A DNA stretch of 64,000 bases from Saccharothrix australiensis (GCF_003634935.1 NZ_RBXO01000001.1:6287501-6351500), one strand, 5' to 3'. Positions 17,693 through 28,152 are shown, counted from the stretch's first letter. Notes: a model not told the origin generated them from the sequence alone. Translations and numbers: made by a program.

Positions 17693-20467
17693 ATGAGTCA
17701 GGACGAGATCGCCGTCGAACTGCTCGGCCCGGTTCGGCTTCTGGTGGGTGGTGAACCGGTCAAATTTTCCGAGAAGCGGGTTCTTGCCATGCTCGCCGTG
17801 CTCGCGTTGGCCGACGAACTCACCGCCGACCACTACGAGGTGATGAAGCACCTGGTCGGGGTGGACCGCGAACTGAAGTCAGCAACGCTGCGGAAGTACG
17901 CGTCGATGTTGCGCGACGCCCTGGGCGACAAGGCCCGGCTCATTGGACGGCAGAAGTCGTTCACGCTGGTCGTTCCCCGGATCGCTGTCGACTACTGGCG
18001 TTTCGTCGACCTGGTGGACCAGGCCGGGAGGGTGGAACCCGATCGTCGACTCGAAAAGCTGCGCGCGGCCCTGGACCTGTGGCGCGGCAGCCGTCCCCTG
18101 ACCGGGCTCGGAGACGCCCACTTCGACGACGACGTGCGCCGACTCGACGGGCTGCGGCGCTCCGCTCTCCTCGACCTCATCGACGTCCAGCACGGCCAGG
18201 GCCTGTTCCGTGAAGCCGCGGCCGACGCCGAGCTTGCCGGAACGCTGTGGCCCGTCGACGACGATGTCTGCTTGTTGCGCATGCGTGTGGTCGCCGCCCT
18301 GAGACGTCCCTCTGACGTGCGGCACGTGTACGACGAGTACGTCCAAGCCCTGGCCGCCATCGGCAGAACCCCGGAGCAGGACATGGCCGATCACGCTGAA
18401 CAGCTCGTCGAGAAAGCCCGTACGGCAAGGCACGAAATCGGACCGATCGGGACCGGCGCACCACGACAACTGCCCCCGGTCATGATGAAGCTGCACGGAC
18501 GCGACCGCGAACTGGCGAAGCTGGACAGCCTTCTCGAAGCCGACGGGGTGGGAGGGCGGGTCGCGGCACTCGTCGGAACCGCCGGTGTCGGGAAGACCCA
18601 TTTGGCGCTCTTCTGGGCGCACCGGGCGGAGGAGCGCTTCGCTGACGGTGTCCTGTACGCGGACCTGGACGGGTTCTCCACCCGCGAACCGAAGGCGACC
18701 GAGCAGGTGATGGCCGGTTTCGTCGAGGCGTTGGGCCGATCAGCGGCGGGGATCGACGCCGAGGCACTCCTCTCGACGTACCGCTCGCTGCTCGCCGGGA
18801 AGTCGGTCCTCATCATGCTCGACAACGCCGCTGGAGCGGAGCAGGTGCGGGACCTCTTACCGGCCGGGTCGGAATCGGTCGCCGTCGTCACCAGCCGCGC
18901 GAGGCTCCACGAACTGCGGTTCCGGTCGAACCTGACCGAGATCGTGGTCGCCCCACTGGCCGACGAACCCGCGCTGGTGGTCCTGGCCGGTCTGATCGGC
19001 GAGAGACGAGTGCGTGCCGACCCGGGTGCGGCGGCCCTGGTGGCGGTCTGTGGTGGGCTGCCGTTGGCGTTGGTGGTGGCGGCGGTGCAGGCCGTACGGC
19101 ACCCTCGGCGCGGGTTGGGTGACCTGGCCCGGACGTTGCGGGGGGCCACGCCGATCCTCGACGAGCCCAGTCCGGTGGCGAGCGGGGCCGAGGTGCGCAC
19201 GACGCTCGCGTGGTCCTACCAGCAACTCGGTGAGACCGCTTCGCACCTGTTCCGCATGATCGGTGTCCACCCGGGACCAACGTTGGAGCTGACCGCTCTG
19301 CTGCACCTGGCGGCGCGGACCGAGGCGGAGGTCCTGCGTGGCGTCGACGAACTGCTCGACCAACACCTCTTGACGGAGGTGACCGCCGAGCGGTTCGCGG
19401 CACACGACGTCCTGCGGGAGTACGCGTCCGAGTTGGCGTCCGAGCTTCCCCAAGTCGCTCGGGAAGCCGCGTACGAACGTGTGCTGGAGCACCTGCTGCA
19501 CGCGGGCCTCGCCGCGGACAGGGCGCTGGGTTCGGGACGCGACCTGCCGATCGGGAGGCATCCCGACGGCATGGTCCTGCCCGACTTCTTGGACGCGGAA
19601 CAGGCGGCTGACTGGTTCGAACACGAGTACCCGACGTTCCGGGCAGTGCTGCACGGCGGCGTCGCGGTGCCGTCGCGGTACCGGTGGCTCCTGCCGCTGG
19701 TCCTCGTCACCTACCAGTTGCGCACCGGCCACTGGACGGAGGCCGAGAAGATGCTCAGGAACGCGCTCCCGGTCGCCTCCGCGGACACAACACCGCGGCA
19801 CCAGGCGACCGTGCACCGGGTTCTCGGCAACGTCCGCCGCAAGCTCGGGCACCACAGCCAAGCCGCGATGACCATCGCTCGGGCGATCGAATTGAGCCGA
19901 GAGGCCCGTGACTCTCTCGGGGAGGCGCACGGTCACCAGGTGGCCGGCGTCAACGAGGAAGACCAGCGGAATTGGACATCCGCCGTCGAGCACTACGACA
20001 AGGCGTTCGAGCTGTACGACACCCTGGGTGATGTGCGGGGCAAAGCGCACGTGCTCAACGGCTACGCCAGTCACCACTTCGACGAAGGCAGGGTGCAGAA
20101 GGCCAAGGAGACGGCCATGCGAGCGCTGGAGATCGGGGACGAACGCACAGATCCCTACGGTCGGGCGTCCGTGCTGCGCAACCTCATGCGTTTCAACCTC
20201 CGATCCGGGGAATTCGATCGCGCCATCGAGTACGCGGAGTCCGCGATCGCGATCTACCGCGGTCTGCGTTCAGGGGCCAACGAGGCGCAGGTGCAGTTGA
20301 CCCGAGCCGCCGCACTCCGGTCGGCAGCACGCCACGCCGAGGAGGCCGAGGCGTTGAAGCGGGTGACGACGCTCCTGCGCTTGCTGAAGCACCCTCGTCC
20401 GGACGACCGGGAGCGCTTGGAGAAAGCGGAGACCAGACTGGCCGAACTCCGCTCGAGTCGCTCCTGA
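17693..20467 (+). CDS. AfsR/SARP family regulator with NB-ARC and TPR domains
   Basis: 924-residue cytoplasmic regulator. Residues about 5-90 resemble the OmpR-like winged helix of SARPs (VELLGPVRLLVGGEPV, then RKYASMLRDALGD). About 95-245 is the bacterial transcriptional activation domain (VDYWRFVDLVDQAGR onward). An NB-ARC ATPase follows with P-loop GTAGVGKTHLA near residue 300 and VLIMLDNAAGAEQ, and TPR repeats occupy roughly 690-900. ATG at 17693 has only CGAGAA upstream, so the start is moderately supported. It ends 10 bp before the convergent pPIWI-RE gene. It may regulate the island or respond to a cell signal; no ligand can be assigned. Confidence 0.85.
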   Translation: MSQDEIAVELLGPVRLLVGGEPVKFSEKRVLAMLAVLALADELTADHYEVMKHLVGVDRELKSATLRKYASMLRDALGDKARLIGRQKSFTLVVPRIAVDYWRFVDLVDQAGRVEPDRRLEKLRAALDLWRGSRPLTGLGDAHFDDDVRRLDGLRRSALLDLIDVQHGQGLFREAAADAELAGTLWPVDDDVCLLRMRVVAALRRPSDVRHVYDEYVQALAAIGRTPEQDMADHAEQLVEKARTARHEIGPIGTGAPRQLPPVMMKLHGRDRELAKLDSLLEADGVGGRVAALVGTAGVGKTHLALFWAHRAEERFADGVLYADLDGFSTREPKATEQVMAGFVEALGRSAAGIDAEALLSTYRSLLAGKSVLIMLDNAAGAEQVRDLLPAGSESVAVVTSRARLHELRFRSNLTEIVVAPLADEPALVVLAGLIGERRVRADPGAAALVAVCGGLPLALVVAAVQAVRHPRRGLGDLARTLRGATPILDEPSPVASGAEVRTTLAWSYQQLGETASHLFRMIGVHPGPTLELTALLHLAARTEAEVLRGVDELLDQHLLTEVTAERFAAHDVLREYASELASELPQVAREAAYERVLEHLLHAGLAADRALGSGRDLPIGRHPDGMVLPDFLDAEQAADWFEHEYPTFRAVLHGGVAVPSRYRWLLPLVLVTYQLRTGHWTEAEKMLRNALPVASADTTPRHQATVHRVLGNVRRKLGHHSQAAMTIARAIELSREARDSLGEAHGHQVAGVNEEDQRNWTSAVEHYDKAFELYDTLGDVRGKAHVLNGYASHHFDEGRVQKAKETAMRALEIGDERTDPYGRASVLRNLMRFNLRSGEFDRAIEYAESAIAIYRGLRSGANEAQVQLTRAAALRSAARHAEEAEALKRVTTLLRLLKHPRPDDRERLEKAETRLAELRSSRS

Positions 20468-20476
20468 GGGGAGCCG

Positions 20477-23383
20477 TCACTCGTTCTCCGCCTCCTCCTG
20501 TTCGTCCTCGTCCTCCATGAAGTCGATCTCCACGTCCTCGGTGTCCGACAAGGTGGGCAGCACGTATTCCTGCGCCAGTGCGGCGAGGTGGAGCGCCAAC
20601 GGCAGCCGCAAGGGGTCCGGGTAGTCAGGGGCATGGCGTTGTTGATGGATGGCGAACCCGAGGGCGACGGGGTCATCGCCCTCCGCGGGGTGACATCCCA
20701 GGACCGCGATCTCGACCAGCCCCGGGTTCCACCCGGGTACTCCCGTGTCGATGGTCGGTTTGCCTTCGTTCTTGCCCTTCAGCAACAACCTGGTGGTCAG
20801 CTTGTCGGCCGCGACAGCCGAGTCGCGGAAGGTCGCGGGCTTCGGCGTGGTGCTGTAGAACACCCGGTCGGACTCCGGGCCGGACTCGTCCGGATCGGTG
20901 ATCCAGAAGCCGGCGGCGAGACCGTTGACCCCGGACTCGGCCGGCGCCCACCACTGCGGAGTCTCCCGGTGTTGGGCCGTGCGCACCCGGACCAGTCGGA
21001 GCCCGGGGCGGAGATCGCCGGCGGGCGCGTGACCCGTCCGGAGGAGGTCTCGAACGACGACGGTGTCCTGCAACCACGGCCAGTCCGACCGACTGTTCTG
21101 GGCATGTGCCAACAACACCGTGGGACGTCCGAGCACCTCTTCCGAGAAGAGCACTTTCTGCAGGAAACGCGAAGCCTGCCCTCGACTCTCCTCCTCGCTC
21201 TTGCGGCGGATCCGCCACCACCCACGCGGCTTGTCCGGCATCACCTCCATGTCCTCGGCCTTGACCTCGGCCTGCTCGGTGAGCCGCAGCAGGAACCGGG
21301 GGTAGGGCACCCAACCCCCGACGCCACCGCCGGCCTCCTCATCCCACCCGAGCACCCGGTCGCCCTCCGGGCCGTCGTCGGCGCGGACGAGCACGGCGAC
21401 CGGAAACCGACGCGGAACCCCGGTCACGCTGTCGCGCCTGCGCTTGACCACACAGATCGCCAAGTACTGCAAACCGTCGGGCAGCCGGTCACCGAGGCTG
21501 TGCCGGGGCACGGTCCGGATGCCGAGTTGCCGGAAGCCGTCCTCCCAGGCAGACCTCGTCCGGTGTGCGAGGTTCTTGCGCGAGTCCCACCCCTTCACCT
21601 TCTTGGGCACGACCGCGAACTGGGTCAGGACCCCGGCGTCCGCGCCGCCGAGGCGCAGCGCGAACTTCGGGTCGTCCGCTGCCTGGGCGAGGTCCTCCCT
21701 GCGGTCGATCTCCACCAGGGCCAACGTCGGCACTGCGAGCCCCGCGCCGTCCGCCGTGAGAAGTTTCGCGAACCGGATCCGGCGATTCTTGATCGCATCG
21801 GCTAGATCGCGTGCCTTGTTGCGACTCTTGCGGTCCAGTCGGAACGATTCGACCAAGCCGTCGACCGCCTTGAGACAGCGCAGGCACACGACCAGTTCGG
21901 GAGTGCGCCACACGAGCAGCGCGGGACGGCCGGCGCCGGCGCTTTCGTACTCATCAGGTCGCAGTTCGCGCAGGGGGGAGGGGAGGCCGAGTCCCTGCTC
22001 CAGAGCGGAGACGCAGGCGCTCCGCCACTCGGTCGTCTGCCAGAACAGGCGCGCCTCGAAGACCGGGATGTCGTCTGGTGCGCCGCCCGCCGTCGCGAGC
22101 CTCGCCAGGGCGATCCGGCGTGCCGAGGCGAGCTGTTCCTGCACCGCTTGGCGCTCGCCGGCTTTCGGCTTCGCCCGGGAGTTGAGCGGGGCGTTGCTCG
22201 CGATGTTGCACCTGAGCAGGTTCGGCACGGAGCACCACTCCGGGCGCAGGGCCTGTTCGGCCCACTCGACGATCTCCGACCGCTGGTGGGCCATCAAGCC
22301 AACACCGACACCGTGTCCGCCCCGGCGCGTGCTGTGGACCACTCCGGCGCGTAAGCCGTCTTCGTTGAGCAGCCACTTCACCGGCGCATTGAGCAAGTCG
22401 TCGACGGCGGGGAACGGGCGACCGACGGACACCCGTTCGAACATTCCTCCGGCCTGGCCCTCTTGCCATCGGTGCCCCTGCAGGTCTCGGTCCCAAGTGA
22501 GCCGGGCGACGGCGACCCGGTCGCTCAACGGCGAGCCGGGCAGCCACGGCCGCCGCGACCGCAGGTAAACCGAGGTGTTCCGGCCGAACGCCAGATTCAT
22601 CCGGCCGACGCCGTCCTGCGCGGTGGTCGCCCAGCGACGGATCCCGGTGCACAGGTGGAGGCGTGGGACCGGGGAGAAGGGCACCGTGTGGACGAGCAGG
22701 TTGATCGTCACCGAGTACCACCACGTACGACCGTCCACCTCGTAGGGCAGCGGTTGCGACATCAACTCGGCACCCCGGTCGTCCGACCGCCTCGCCACGG
22801 CGTGGAACTTCAGCGTGCCCGCGCCGTAGTCGTACGGGGGCAGCGCCTGCACGCGGCGGGCGAAGTGGTCCGCGATCAGGGGGAACTGGCGGTCGCGCGG
22901 TGCGGCAGTTCCGCCGGCCGTGACGGGAAAGTCGAACAACCGGAGCACCGAAGGTTCCCACCGCGGCAGCTCGGCTTCCATGCGATCCCGCACGTCGAGC
23001 AACAACCTGCGGTACTCATCGTCTTGCGCGGACTGGGGGCGGAGGTCGGAGAGCCAGACGCCGAGCAGGCGGATCAATAGGTCGTCCGATAACGGTTGCC
23101 CGAGGTCGTCGGGCTGGTAGAGCCAGCGGTCGTCCGGTGACGGCTGATCAGCGCGCCGCCGCATCACCACGAGTTCCGGGAGAAGGCCCTGGAGGAACTC
23201 GTCGAGGCGCCTGGTCGGCGCGGTCCGGTAGGGCTCCGCCTCCGGGGAACGACCGAAATTGACCAGGTCGAGCACGCTCCGGTGAACGAGGTCGGGGAAC
23301 GGCAGCGCCAGGAAGGAGTGCTCCACCGACTCCACGCCCGACTCGGGTCGGTACGCGGCGCGGCGGATCTTCGAGCGAACCAC
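20477..23383 (-). CDS. pPIWI-RE module protein (prokaryotic PIWI with conserved R and E)
   Basis: 968-residue protein that I assign to the PIWI-RE family by architecture and motifs. A long N-terminal module (pPIWI_RE_X-like) is followed by a C-terminal RNase H/PIWI-like domain with RPTVLLAHAQNSRSDWPWLQ near residue 757, LVRVRTAQHRETPQWW near 797 (the conserved Arg strand) and NPGLVEIAVLG near 887 (the conserved Glu). The position usually discussed for the first RNase H acid reads LLAHAQN, so nuclease activity is doubtful. GTG at 23383 with AAAGGGG upstream is preferred; it begins 10 bp after the helicase stop. Last gene of the operon; the C-terminus is strongly acidic. PIWI-RE proteins are predicted guide-nucleic-acid binders. 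Confidence 0.85.
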   Translation of the reverse strand: MVRSKIRRAAYRPESGVESVEHSFLALPFPDLVHRSVLDLVNFGRSPEAEPYRTAPTRRLDEFLQGLLPELVVMRRRADQPSPDDRWLYQPDDLGQPLSDDLLIRLLGVWLSDLRPQSAQDDEYRRLLLDVRDRMEAELPRWEPSVLRLFDFPVTAGGTAAPRDRQFPLIADHFARRVQALPPYDYGAGTLKFHAVARRSDDRGAELMSQPLPYEVDGRTWWYSVTINLLVHTVPFSPVPRLHLCTGIRRWATTAQDGVGRMNLAFGRNTSVYLRSRRPWLPGSPLSDRVAVARLTWDRDLQGHRWQEGQAGGMFERVSVGRPFPAVDDLLNAPVKWLLNEDGLRAGVVHSTRRGGHGVGVGLMAHQRSEIVEWAEQALRPEWCSVPNLLRCNIASNAPLNSRAKPKAGERQAVQEQLASARRIALARLATAGGAPDDIPVFEARLFWQTTEWRSACVSALEQGLGLPSPLRELRPDEYESAGAGRPALLVWRTPELVVCLRCLKAVDGLVESFRLDRKSRNKARDLADAIKNRRIRFAKLLTADGAGLAVPTLALVEIDRREDLAQAADDPKFALRLGGADAGVLTQFAVVPKKVKGWDSRKNLAHRTRSAWEDGFRQLGIRTVPRHSLGDRLPDGLQYLAICVVKRRRDSVTGVPRRFPVAVLVRADDGPEGDRVLGWDEEAGGGVGGWVPYPRFLLRLTEQAEVKAEDMEVMPDKPRGWWRIRRKSEEESRGQASRFLQKVLFSEEVLGRPTVLLAHAQNSRSDWPWLQDTVVVRDLLRTGHAPAGDLRPGLRLVRVRTAQHRETPQWWAPAESGVNGLAAGFWITDPDESGPESDRVFYSTTPKPATFRDSAVAADKLTTRLLLKGKNEGKPTIDTGVPGWNPGLVEIAVLGCHPAEGDDPVALGFAIHQQRHAPDYPDPLRLPLALHLAALAQEYVLPTLSDTEDVEIDFMEDEDEQEEAENE

Positions 23384-23393
23384 GGAACCCCTT

Positions 23394-26300
23394 TCAGGAC
23401 CGGGTGGGCCGCTTTGGCGGTCCCACCTCTGGCATCTCGCACAGGGCGTTGTAGAGCGGCTGGTAGAGCCTTTGCACGAGGTCCGAGTCGGCGGGGTCGC
23501 CGGAGGGCCGTCCGGCCGAATCGGGGTCGAAGTACGGTGCGAGTACCTCACGCAGGTTCACCAGCAGGCTGGATGCGGCTGTGTCGCGCTGTCCCCGGAC
23601 CTTCGGGTCGGCATTGGGTGCCGCCGCAGCCGCGGCCCGCGGGGCGAACTTCGCGTCGACGAAGACCACGCGTGCGGGTACTCCTCCGCGAACGAGCCTG
23701 CCGATGACCTGCCACATCGTGACGAGGTGATCCCAGGCGAAGGACTGCTTGTCGTGCTTGCCGAGGCGGGTGTAGACGTACCTGCGATGCAGGACGCGGT
23801 TCCACTGGGTCCTGCCGAGCTTGCGGAACGCCTTCCCGGCGAGGTCGAGGTCGTCGTGCTTGGTGACGACGTCCTCGAAGGTCCCGTATTCCGTGTCCGC
23901 CCTGCCCAGGCCGCGCGTGTAGCGGGTGGCCCAGTCGTTGATCGCGAACACCGCCATCGCCAGGTCGTCCGGCCGGGGGTGCGGACGCGCCAGGAAGATC
24001 GCGACACCGAAAGCGGCGACCTTGCCGACGTTGAGGATGTTGTGACCGCGCTCGACGGCCATCAGCGGAGCGACGAGCACCTCGGCGTCCTCGTCCTTGG
24101 CGAAGTCGGCGACGTCGCCGCGGCGCACCCCCGTGGCGCTGCTGGTCGGCTGGGCGGCGAGTTCCTGGTCATCGGGCACCAGGGCCCGTACCCGGCCGTT
24201 CCACCGGTTGCCCGCCGCGTCGAGGAGGTTCGCCACCTCCAGCGCATCCTTGTAGCTCCCGACGAGCAGCAGAACCCGCCTGCGGTCCGAATCCGCGACA
24301 GCGGCCAACTCCTCGTCGAGGGGGCTGAACTTGCGGCCGTCAACGGGCCGGGCAAGCTGGTGGACCATCTTGCGCAGGATGTCAGCCTTCGTGCCGGGTG
24401 GCGCCCCCGACAGGCTCAGCGGACGGTTGCCGTCGTAGAGAAACCGCGTGGTGAAGACCGTCTCCTTGACCGCGTCGAGGAACTCCTCCTTGGGGCCGAG
24501 CACAGCCCGAACAGGCGCGATCACGTGCGACTTCGTCGAGGTGCCCGCCCAACTCGTCCCAGACATGAGCATCACGTGCGGGCCGTGGCGACCGTTGTGG
24601 TGGTCACGACCGATTTCGGGCAACGACAACAGCAGTTCGCGGCCGACGCCCTCGCACCGGAAGAAGCGGAGCGTGCCGGTGACCCGTCCCTGATGGTCCT
24701 CCTCCTGGTCCGGGAGGTACTGGAAGCCGAGCACGTTGCCCATCGGCGATTCGGGGATGATCGGCGCGTAGTCGTGCAGCGGGCGCCGAACCAGTTCGTT
24801 GTCCGTGCGGTCGAGCCGCAGCGCGGATTCGACCTGCGGCCAGAGCTGGGTGAGCTGGTCGAGCCGGTGGTGCAAGGCCGCGACCAACAGGGCGAACTCC
24901 AGTCTGACGACCATCCGTTCGTACCACTCCGGACTTCCGGGAACCTCCGCGGCATGGATGTCCGCGCCTTCCCGCGCCTCCGGGGTGGGGAGGCGCTCTC
25001 CGAGCGCGGGCGGCCCCTCGAGGAGGAGTTCGAGCGCTGTTCGCGTCCGCTGCCGCGCGCCCACCGAGTCGACCGTCTGCAAGAGGTCCTTGGTCGCGTC
25101 CGTCAGGGCATCGGTGATCTGCTCCGACCGAATTCCCCGATCGCCGAGCGGGTCGTCGCGGAAGTCGTCGAAGGCTTCCGCGACGTATTTCTTCCGTGCG
25201 GCCCAGGGTGTCGGCGCGGGCCCAGCGCCGGAATCCGACACCGCGTCCGCGTCCGATTCGTACCGGTCCCAATCCTCGACGGGAGCGGCGGGCGGATCAC
25301 TACCGGGAGCCTGTTCCGGGTACCAGTCGTGCAACAACTTCTCCTGGAGCGTCCAGGAGCTGAAGTACTCGATCCCCACCCACTCGCGCAGGTTCTCATC
25401 CTTGATCAACATCTCGTACAGTCGGTTGGTGGCGGTACCGACTACGGTGAGCGCCATCTCCCAGCGGGCGACGACGGGATCCGTAAGCTGCACGCGGCCC
25501 TCACGGGCCAGTTCACCGATCTTGTGCGTCAGGACCCGGTCCAACCAGGAATCCGGTCCTTTGACCACGAGGGTGGCCGACGGCGCGAAGGCGATGTCCA
25601 GGTTCGCCATGACGCGGTCCGCCTCGTCCACGACGACGATGTCGCTGCGCGCGCAGGCCAACTCCAGGTACCGCATCCGGTCGACGCTCAGGTGTCGGGG
25701 GACCCGGCTCTGGAGCAGACTGGCCGGATTGGCGACCCAGATCTTCGCGGTGACGAGGTGACGGGCTTCGAGGTGCCTCGGACAGCGGTACCACAGCGGG
25801 CACCCGCGCGCGGGTCCCAGGCCGTCGAGGGCACCCCGGTCGGGCTCCTCGTCGTCGGTGGCCTCCGGCGACGGGTCGTACAAGCCGGTGCAGGGCGCGT
25901 CGGTGAAGCGGAGCGGTGCAGTCGACGGGACGTCGCGCAAGGGGTCCGCCGGGCACGCCGTGCTCAGGCTGTCGAACCCGTCCTCGTCCGAATGCTGGAG
26001 GATGGACGGGCGGCCCCGGGCTGCCACGCGGCGGTGCAAGCGCTCGACGTGCAACTGCCGGGTCGCGGTGCCCAGCACGGGCGCCACCGCGGTGTCGTCG
26101 CCGTCCTCCGGGTCGTCGAGGATGTGGCGGAGCAGCCTGGTAAGCCGCAACTGCTCCGCGACGTCACCGACGACCAGGGTGATGCGCAGCCCGTTCTGCG
26201 CCGCCCACACCGCGAGCAGGACCATGAGGGTGCTCTTGCCGGCACCGACCATCCCCACCAGGTGAAGCAGGCGTTCCAGCCGCAGGGTGCCGGACTGCTT

Positions 26301-27014
26301 GAACTCGGACTCGCCCGCACCGCGCAGGTAGAGGTACAGGTTGTCGAACCGCTCCCGCCAGTTGTCCTCGTCCGGGATGCCGAGGCCATCGATGTGGTCG
26401 GCGACGTCCCCCAATTCGCACAGCGGGATGTCGAGGGGATCGGCGACGTTCGCCAAGCGGTGGGCGGCCCCGTGGCGTACGCGGTCGTCGTCCCGGACCC
26501 CGCATTCGTCCGGGATGGTCAGCGTGGTGATTCTCCGCTGCGCGATCAGCCGGTAGCGTCCCGGTTTCGCCAGGGTGATCGACTGCCGTGCGTGAGGCGG
26601 CAATGTCCGCAGTTCTTCCTCGTACAGCTTGTCCCGGTCAGCGGCGTGGGATGGCTTGAGGGGGGTGAACGACGTCAGTGCCGGGTCCAGGCCGTAACGG
26701 CGCAAGTGATCGGGCAGGTCGACATAACGTTGGAGCGCGTGCATCCAGTTGCGTCGTCGGCGTAGCGTCCACAGCCGATGCCGGGCACAGGTCACCATCC
26801 ACTCCGCAGCGGGGTTGTCGACGAGACCTCCGACGCGGGCGAAGTGATAGCCGCCCAGGAGCGTCCACACCGCTGTCGGTGGTTGAGTGCGGTCGAGTTC
26901 CTCCACCAGCCGCAAACCCAACTCGACCTTGGCGAGCAGCGTCAGGTCGTGCACACGGTCGGCCGGTAGGAACATCGACTCCAACCGCTTTGTCCAGCCG
27001 TTCAGATCACGCAC
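23394..27014 (-). CDS. DinG/XPD-like Fe-S helicase of the pPIWI-RE island
   Basis: 1206-residue superfamily 2 helicase. An N-terminal region of about 245 residues precedes Walker A GMVGAGKSTLM (K260). Four cysteines at 354, 375, 405 and 411 (CPLWYRCPRH) lie between Walker A and DEAD box VVDEADRVMANLD (463-466), exactly where XPD/DinG enzymes hold a 4Fe-4S cluster. The second RecA domain shows RVLLLVGSYKDALEVANLL and motif VI QVIGRLVRGG near the C-terminus. GTG at 27014 has GGAGGG upstream. It lies 28 bp after the REase gene and 10 bp before the pPIWI-RE gene. Expected role: 5'-3' unwinding of DNA or R-loops for the PIWI-RE complex. Confidence 0.88.
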   Translation of the reverse strand: MRDLNGWTKRLESMFLPADRVHDLTLLAKVELGLRLVEELDRTQPPTAVWTLLGGYHFARVGGLVDNPAAEWMVTCARHRLWTLRRRRNWMHALQRYVDLPDHLRRYGLDPALTSFTPLKPSHAADRDKLYEEELRTLPPHARQSITLAKPGRYRLIAQRRITTLTIPDECGVRDDDRVRHGAAHRLANVADPLDIPLCELGDVADHIDGLGIPDEDNWRERFDNLYLYLRGAGESEFKQSGTLRLERLLHLVGMVGAGKSTLMVLLAVWAAQNGLRITLVVGDVAEQLRLTRLLRHILDDPEDGDDTAVAPVLGTATRQLHVERLHRRVAARGRPSILQHSDEDGFDSLSTACPADPLRDVPSTAPLRFTDAPCTGLYDPSPEATDDEEPDRGALDGLGPARGCPLWYRCPRHLEARHLVTAKIWVANPASLLQSRVPRHLSVDRMRYLELACARSDIVVVDEADRVMANLDIAFAPSATLVVKGPDSWLDRVLTHKIGELAREGRVQLTDPVVARWEMALTVVGTATNRLYEMLIKDENLREWVGIEYFSSWTLQEKLLHDWYPEQAPGSDPPAAPVEDWDRYESDADAVSDSGAGPAPTPWAARKKYVAEAFDDFRDDPLGDRGIRSEQITDALTDATKDLLQTVDSVGARQRTRTALELLLEGPPALGERLPTPEAREGADIHAAEVPGSPEWYERMVVRLEFALLVAALHHRLDQLTQLWPQVESALRLDRTDNELVRRPLHDYAPIIPESPMGNVLGFQYLPDQEEDHQGRVTGTLRFFRCEGVGRELLLSLPEIGRDHHNGRHGPHVMLMSGTSWAGTSTKSHVIAPVRAVLGPKEEFLDAVKETVFTTRFLYDGNRPLSLSGAPPGTKADILRKMVHQLARPVDGRKFSPLDEELAAVADSDRRRVLLLVGSYKDALEVANLLDAAGNRWNGRVRALVPDDQELAAQPTSSATGVRRGDVADFAKDEDAEVLVAPLMAVERGHNILNVGKVAAFGVAIFLARPHPRPDDLAMAVFAINDWATRYTRGLGRADTEYGTFEDVVTKHDDLDLAGKAFRKLGRTQWNRVLHRRYVYTRLGKHDKQSFAWDHLVTMWQVIGRLVRGGVPARVVFVDAKFAPRAAAAAAPNADPKVRGQRDTAASSLLVNLREVLAPYFDPDSAGRPSGDPADSDLVQRLYQPLYNALCEMPEVGPPKRPTRS

Positions 27015-27042
27015 CCGAACCCTCCACCACCGTGTTCGAAAA

Positions 27043-28152
27043 TCAGAGCTGTTCCAGCCGCAGGGAGGCTTTCGAGACCACCGCGTCCAGCGGCAGTACG
27101 CTCGGCCGCCACATTCCCGGCGCCAAGTGGTCCAGGCACGAGGTCGCGTAGTCGGGGTCCACGTCGAACCGAGCCCGCGGCACCGCCCACAGCAGCTCGT
27201 CGGCGGGCCCGTGCCCCTCCGCGATCACGGCCTGGCCGGCGAGCAGTGCCGGGTTGACCCAGTCCTTGACGTCGATCAGCCAGCTACGCCCGTCGGGGAA
27301 CGAGACGCCCAGGTCGGCCAGCCCGAACTTCGGCCACCACTCGACCACCAGACCCAGATCGGACAGCTCTGCGGCCAACTTGACGCCGAAGCGCCCCGGG
27401 CCGGTGACGAACTGGCGAAGCGGTCGTGCGAGGTGGTGGAGTCGACCCACGTCGGCCGCGTCGAAGATGGGACCGGGTTGGGGCTTCCCGGCGAACTCAC
27501 ACAGGGCCTGTTCGCACCACCAGTCCCCTCCATCAAGGGGAAGCAGAAGGGTTCTGCACCGCGCACACGGCCGGTACTCACCTCTTCGCCGGTAGCGGTC
27601 GGGCACCGGCTCGTAGAGATCCTTCAGTGAGTCGATCACCAAGCTGAGGGTGTTGTCCGTCTCGAGCTCGAAATACTCCGCCTCGGTGATCACCGGTTTG
27701 CCGAGCAGCACACCCCGGAACGCTTGGTAGGCGGCGCGCGAGGACAGGGAGGCGCACGTGTCGCGCACGGAGTCGAGCACGCGTCCGACAGAGCCGACCG
27801 GGCCACCTCCCGGCACCTGCGACACCAACTCCAGGCATAGCTGCGTGGGGGTGAAGGAGCGGTCGTCGAGCAGCGAGGTGTTCCACACCGGGGTGCGGGG
27901 CAGCTCCAGCGGCCAGTCCTCCAGCCGCTCACCCGCGCACCAGGCGACGAGCTGCATGAGAGACGTCGGTGGACGCGCGCGACGCTGGAGGCACCTGAGC
28001 ACCAAACGGTCGAGCGCGCGCTGCGCACCGGCCGGGTAGGGCAGTCGGAAGCCCTCCAGCTCGACCAAGCCGTCCAGACCGACGATCGCCGCGGCGATCG
28101 AGGCGACCAGCTCCACGTCGGGCTGGTCGACCAGCCGTTGCTGATCAGACAC
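27043..28152 (-). CDS. pPIWI-RE-associated REase (PD-(D/E)XK) with zinc ribbon
   Basis: 369 residues. The first 180 or so form a helical region I take to be the pPIWI_RE_Y-type domain. Then comes a zinc ribbon, C196-x2-C199 and C213-x4-C218. The C-terminal third carries a restriction-endonuclease core: ADLGVSFPDG with Asp280 and SWLIDVKDW with Asp294-x-Lys296, the expected metal-binding and catalytic residues. ATG at 28152 overlaps the stop of the Cas4-like gene by 8 bp. The order REase, DinG helicase, pPIWI-RE protein is the described three-gene PIWI-RE island. It is probably the DNA-cutting subunit. Confidence 0.83.
   Translation of the reverse strand: MSDQQRLVDQPDVELVASIAAAIVGLDGLVELEGFRLPYPAGAQRALDRLVLRCLQRRARPPTSLMQLVAWCAGERLEDWPLELPRTPVWNTSLLDDRSFTPTQLCLELVSQVPGGGPVGSVGRVLDSVRDTCASLSSRAAYQAFRGVLLGKPVITEAEYFELETDNTLSLVIDSLKDLYEPVPDRYRRRGEYRPCARCRTLLLPLDGGDWWCEQALCEFAGKPQPGPIFDAADVGRLHHLARPLRQFVTGPGRFGVKLAAELSDLGLVVEWWPKFGLADLGVSFPDGRSWLIDVKDWVNPALLAGQAVIAEGHGPADELLWAVPRARFDVDPDYATSCLDHLAPGMWRPSVLPLDAVVSKASLRLEQL

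Noticed and set aside
23472-26765. 1,097-codon plus-strand open frame over the helicase gene
   Set aside because: Antisense to the DinG-like gene with all helicase motifs; composition is typical of a mirror frame.
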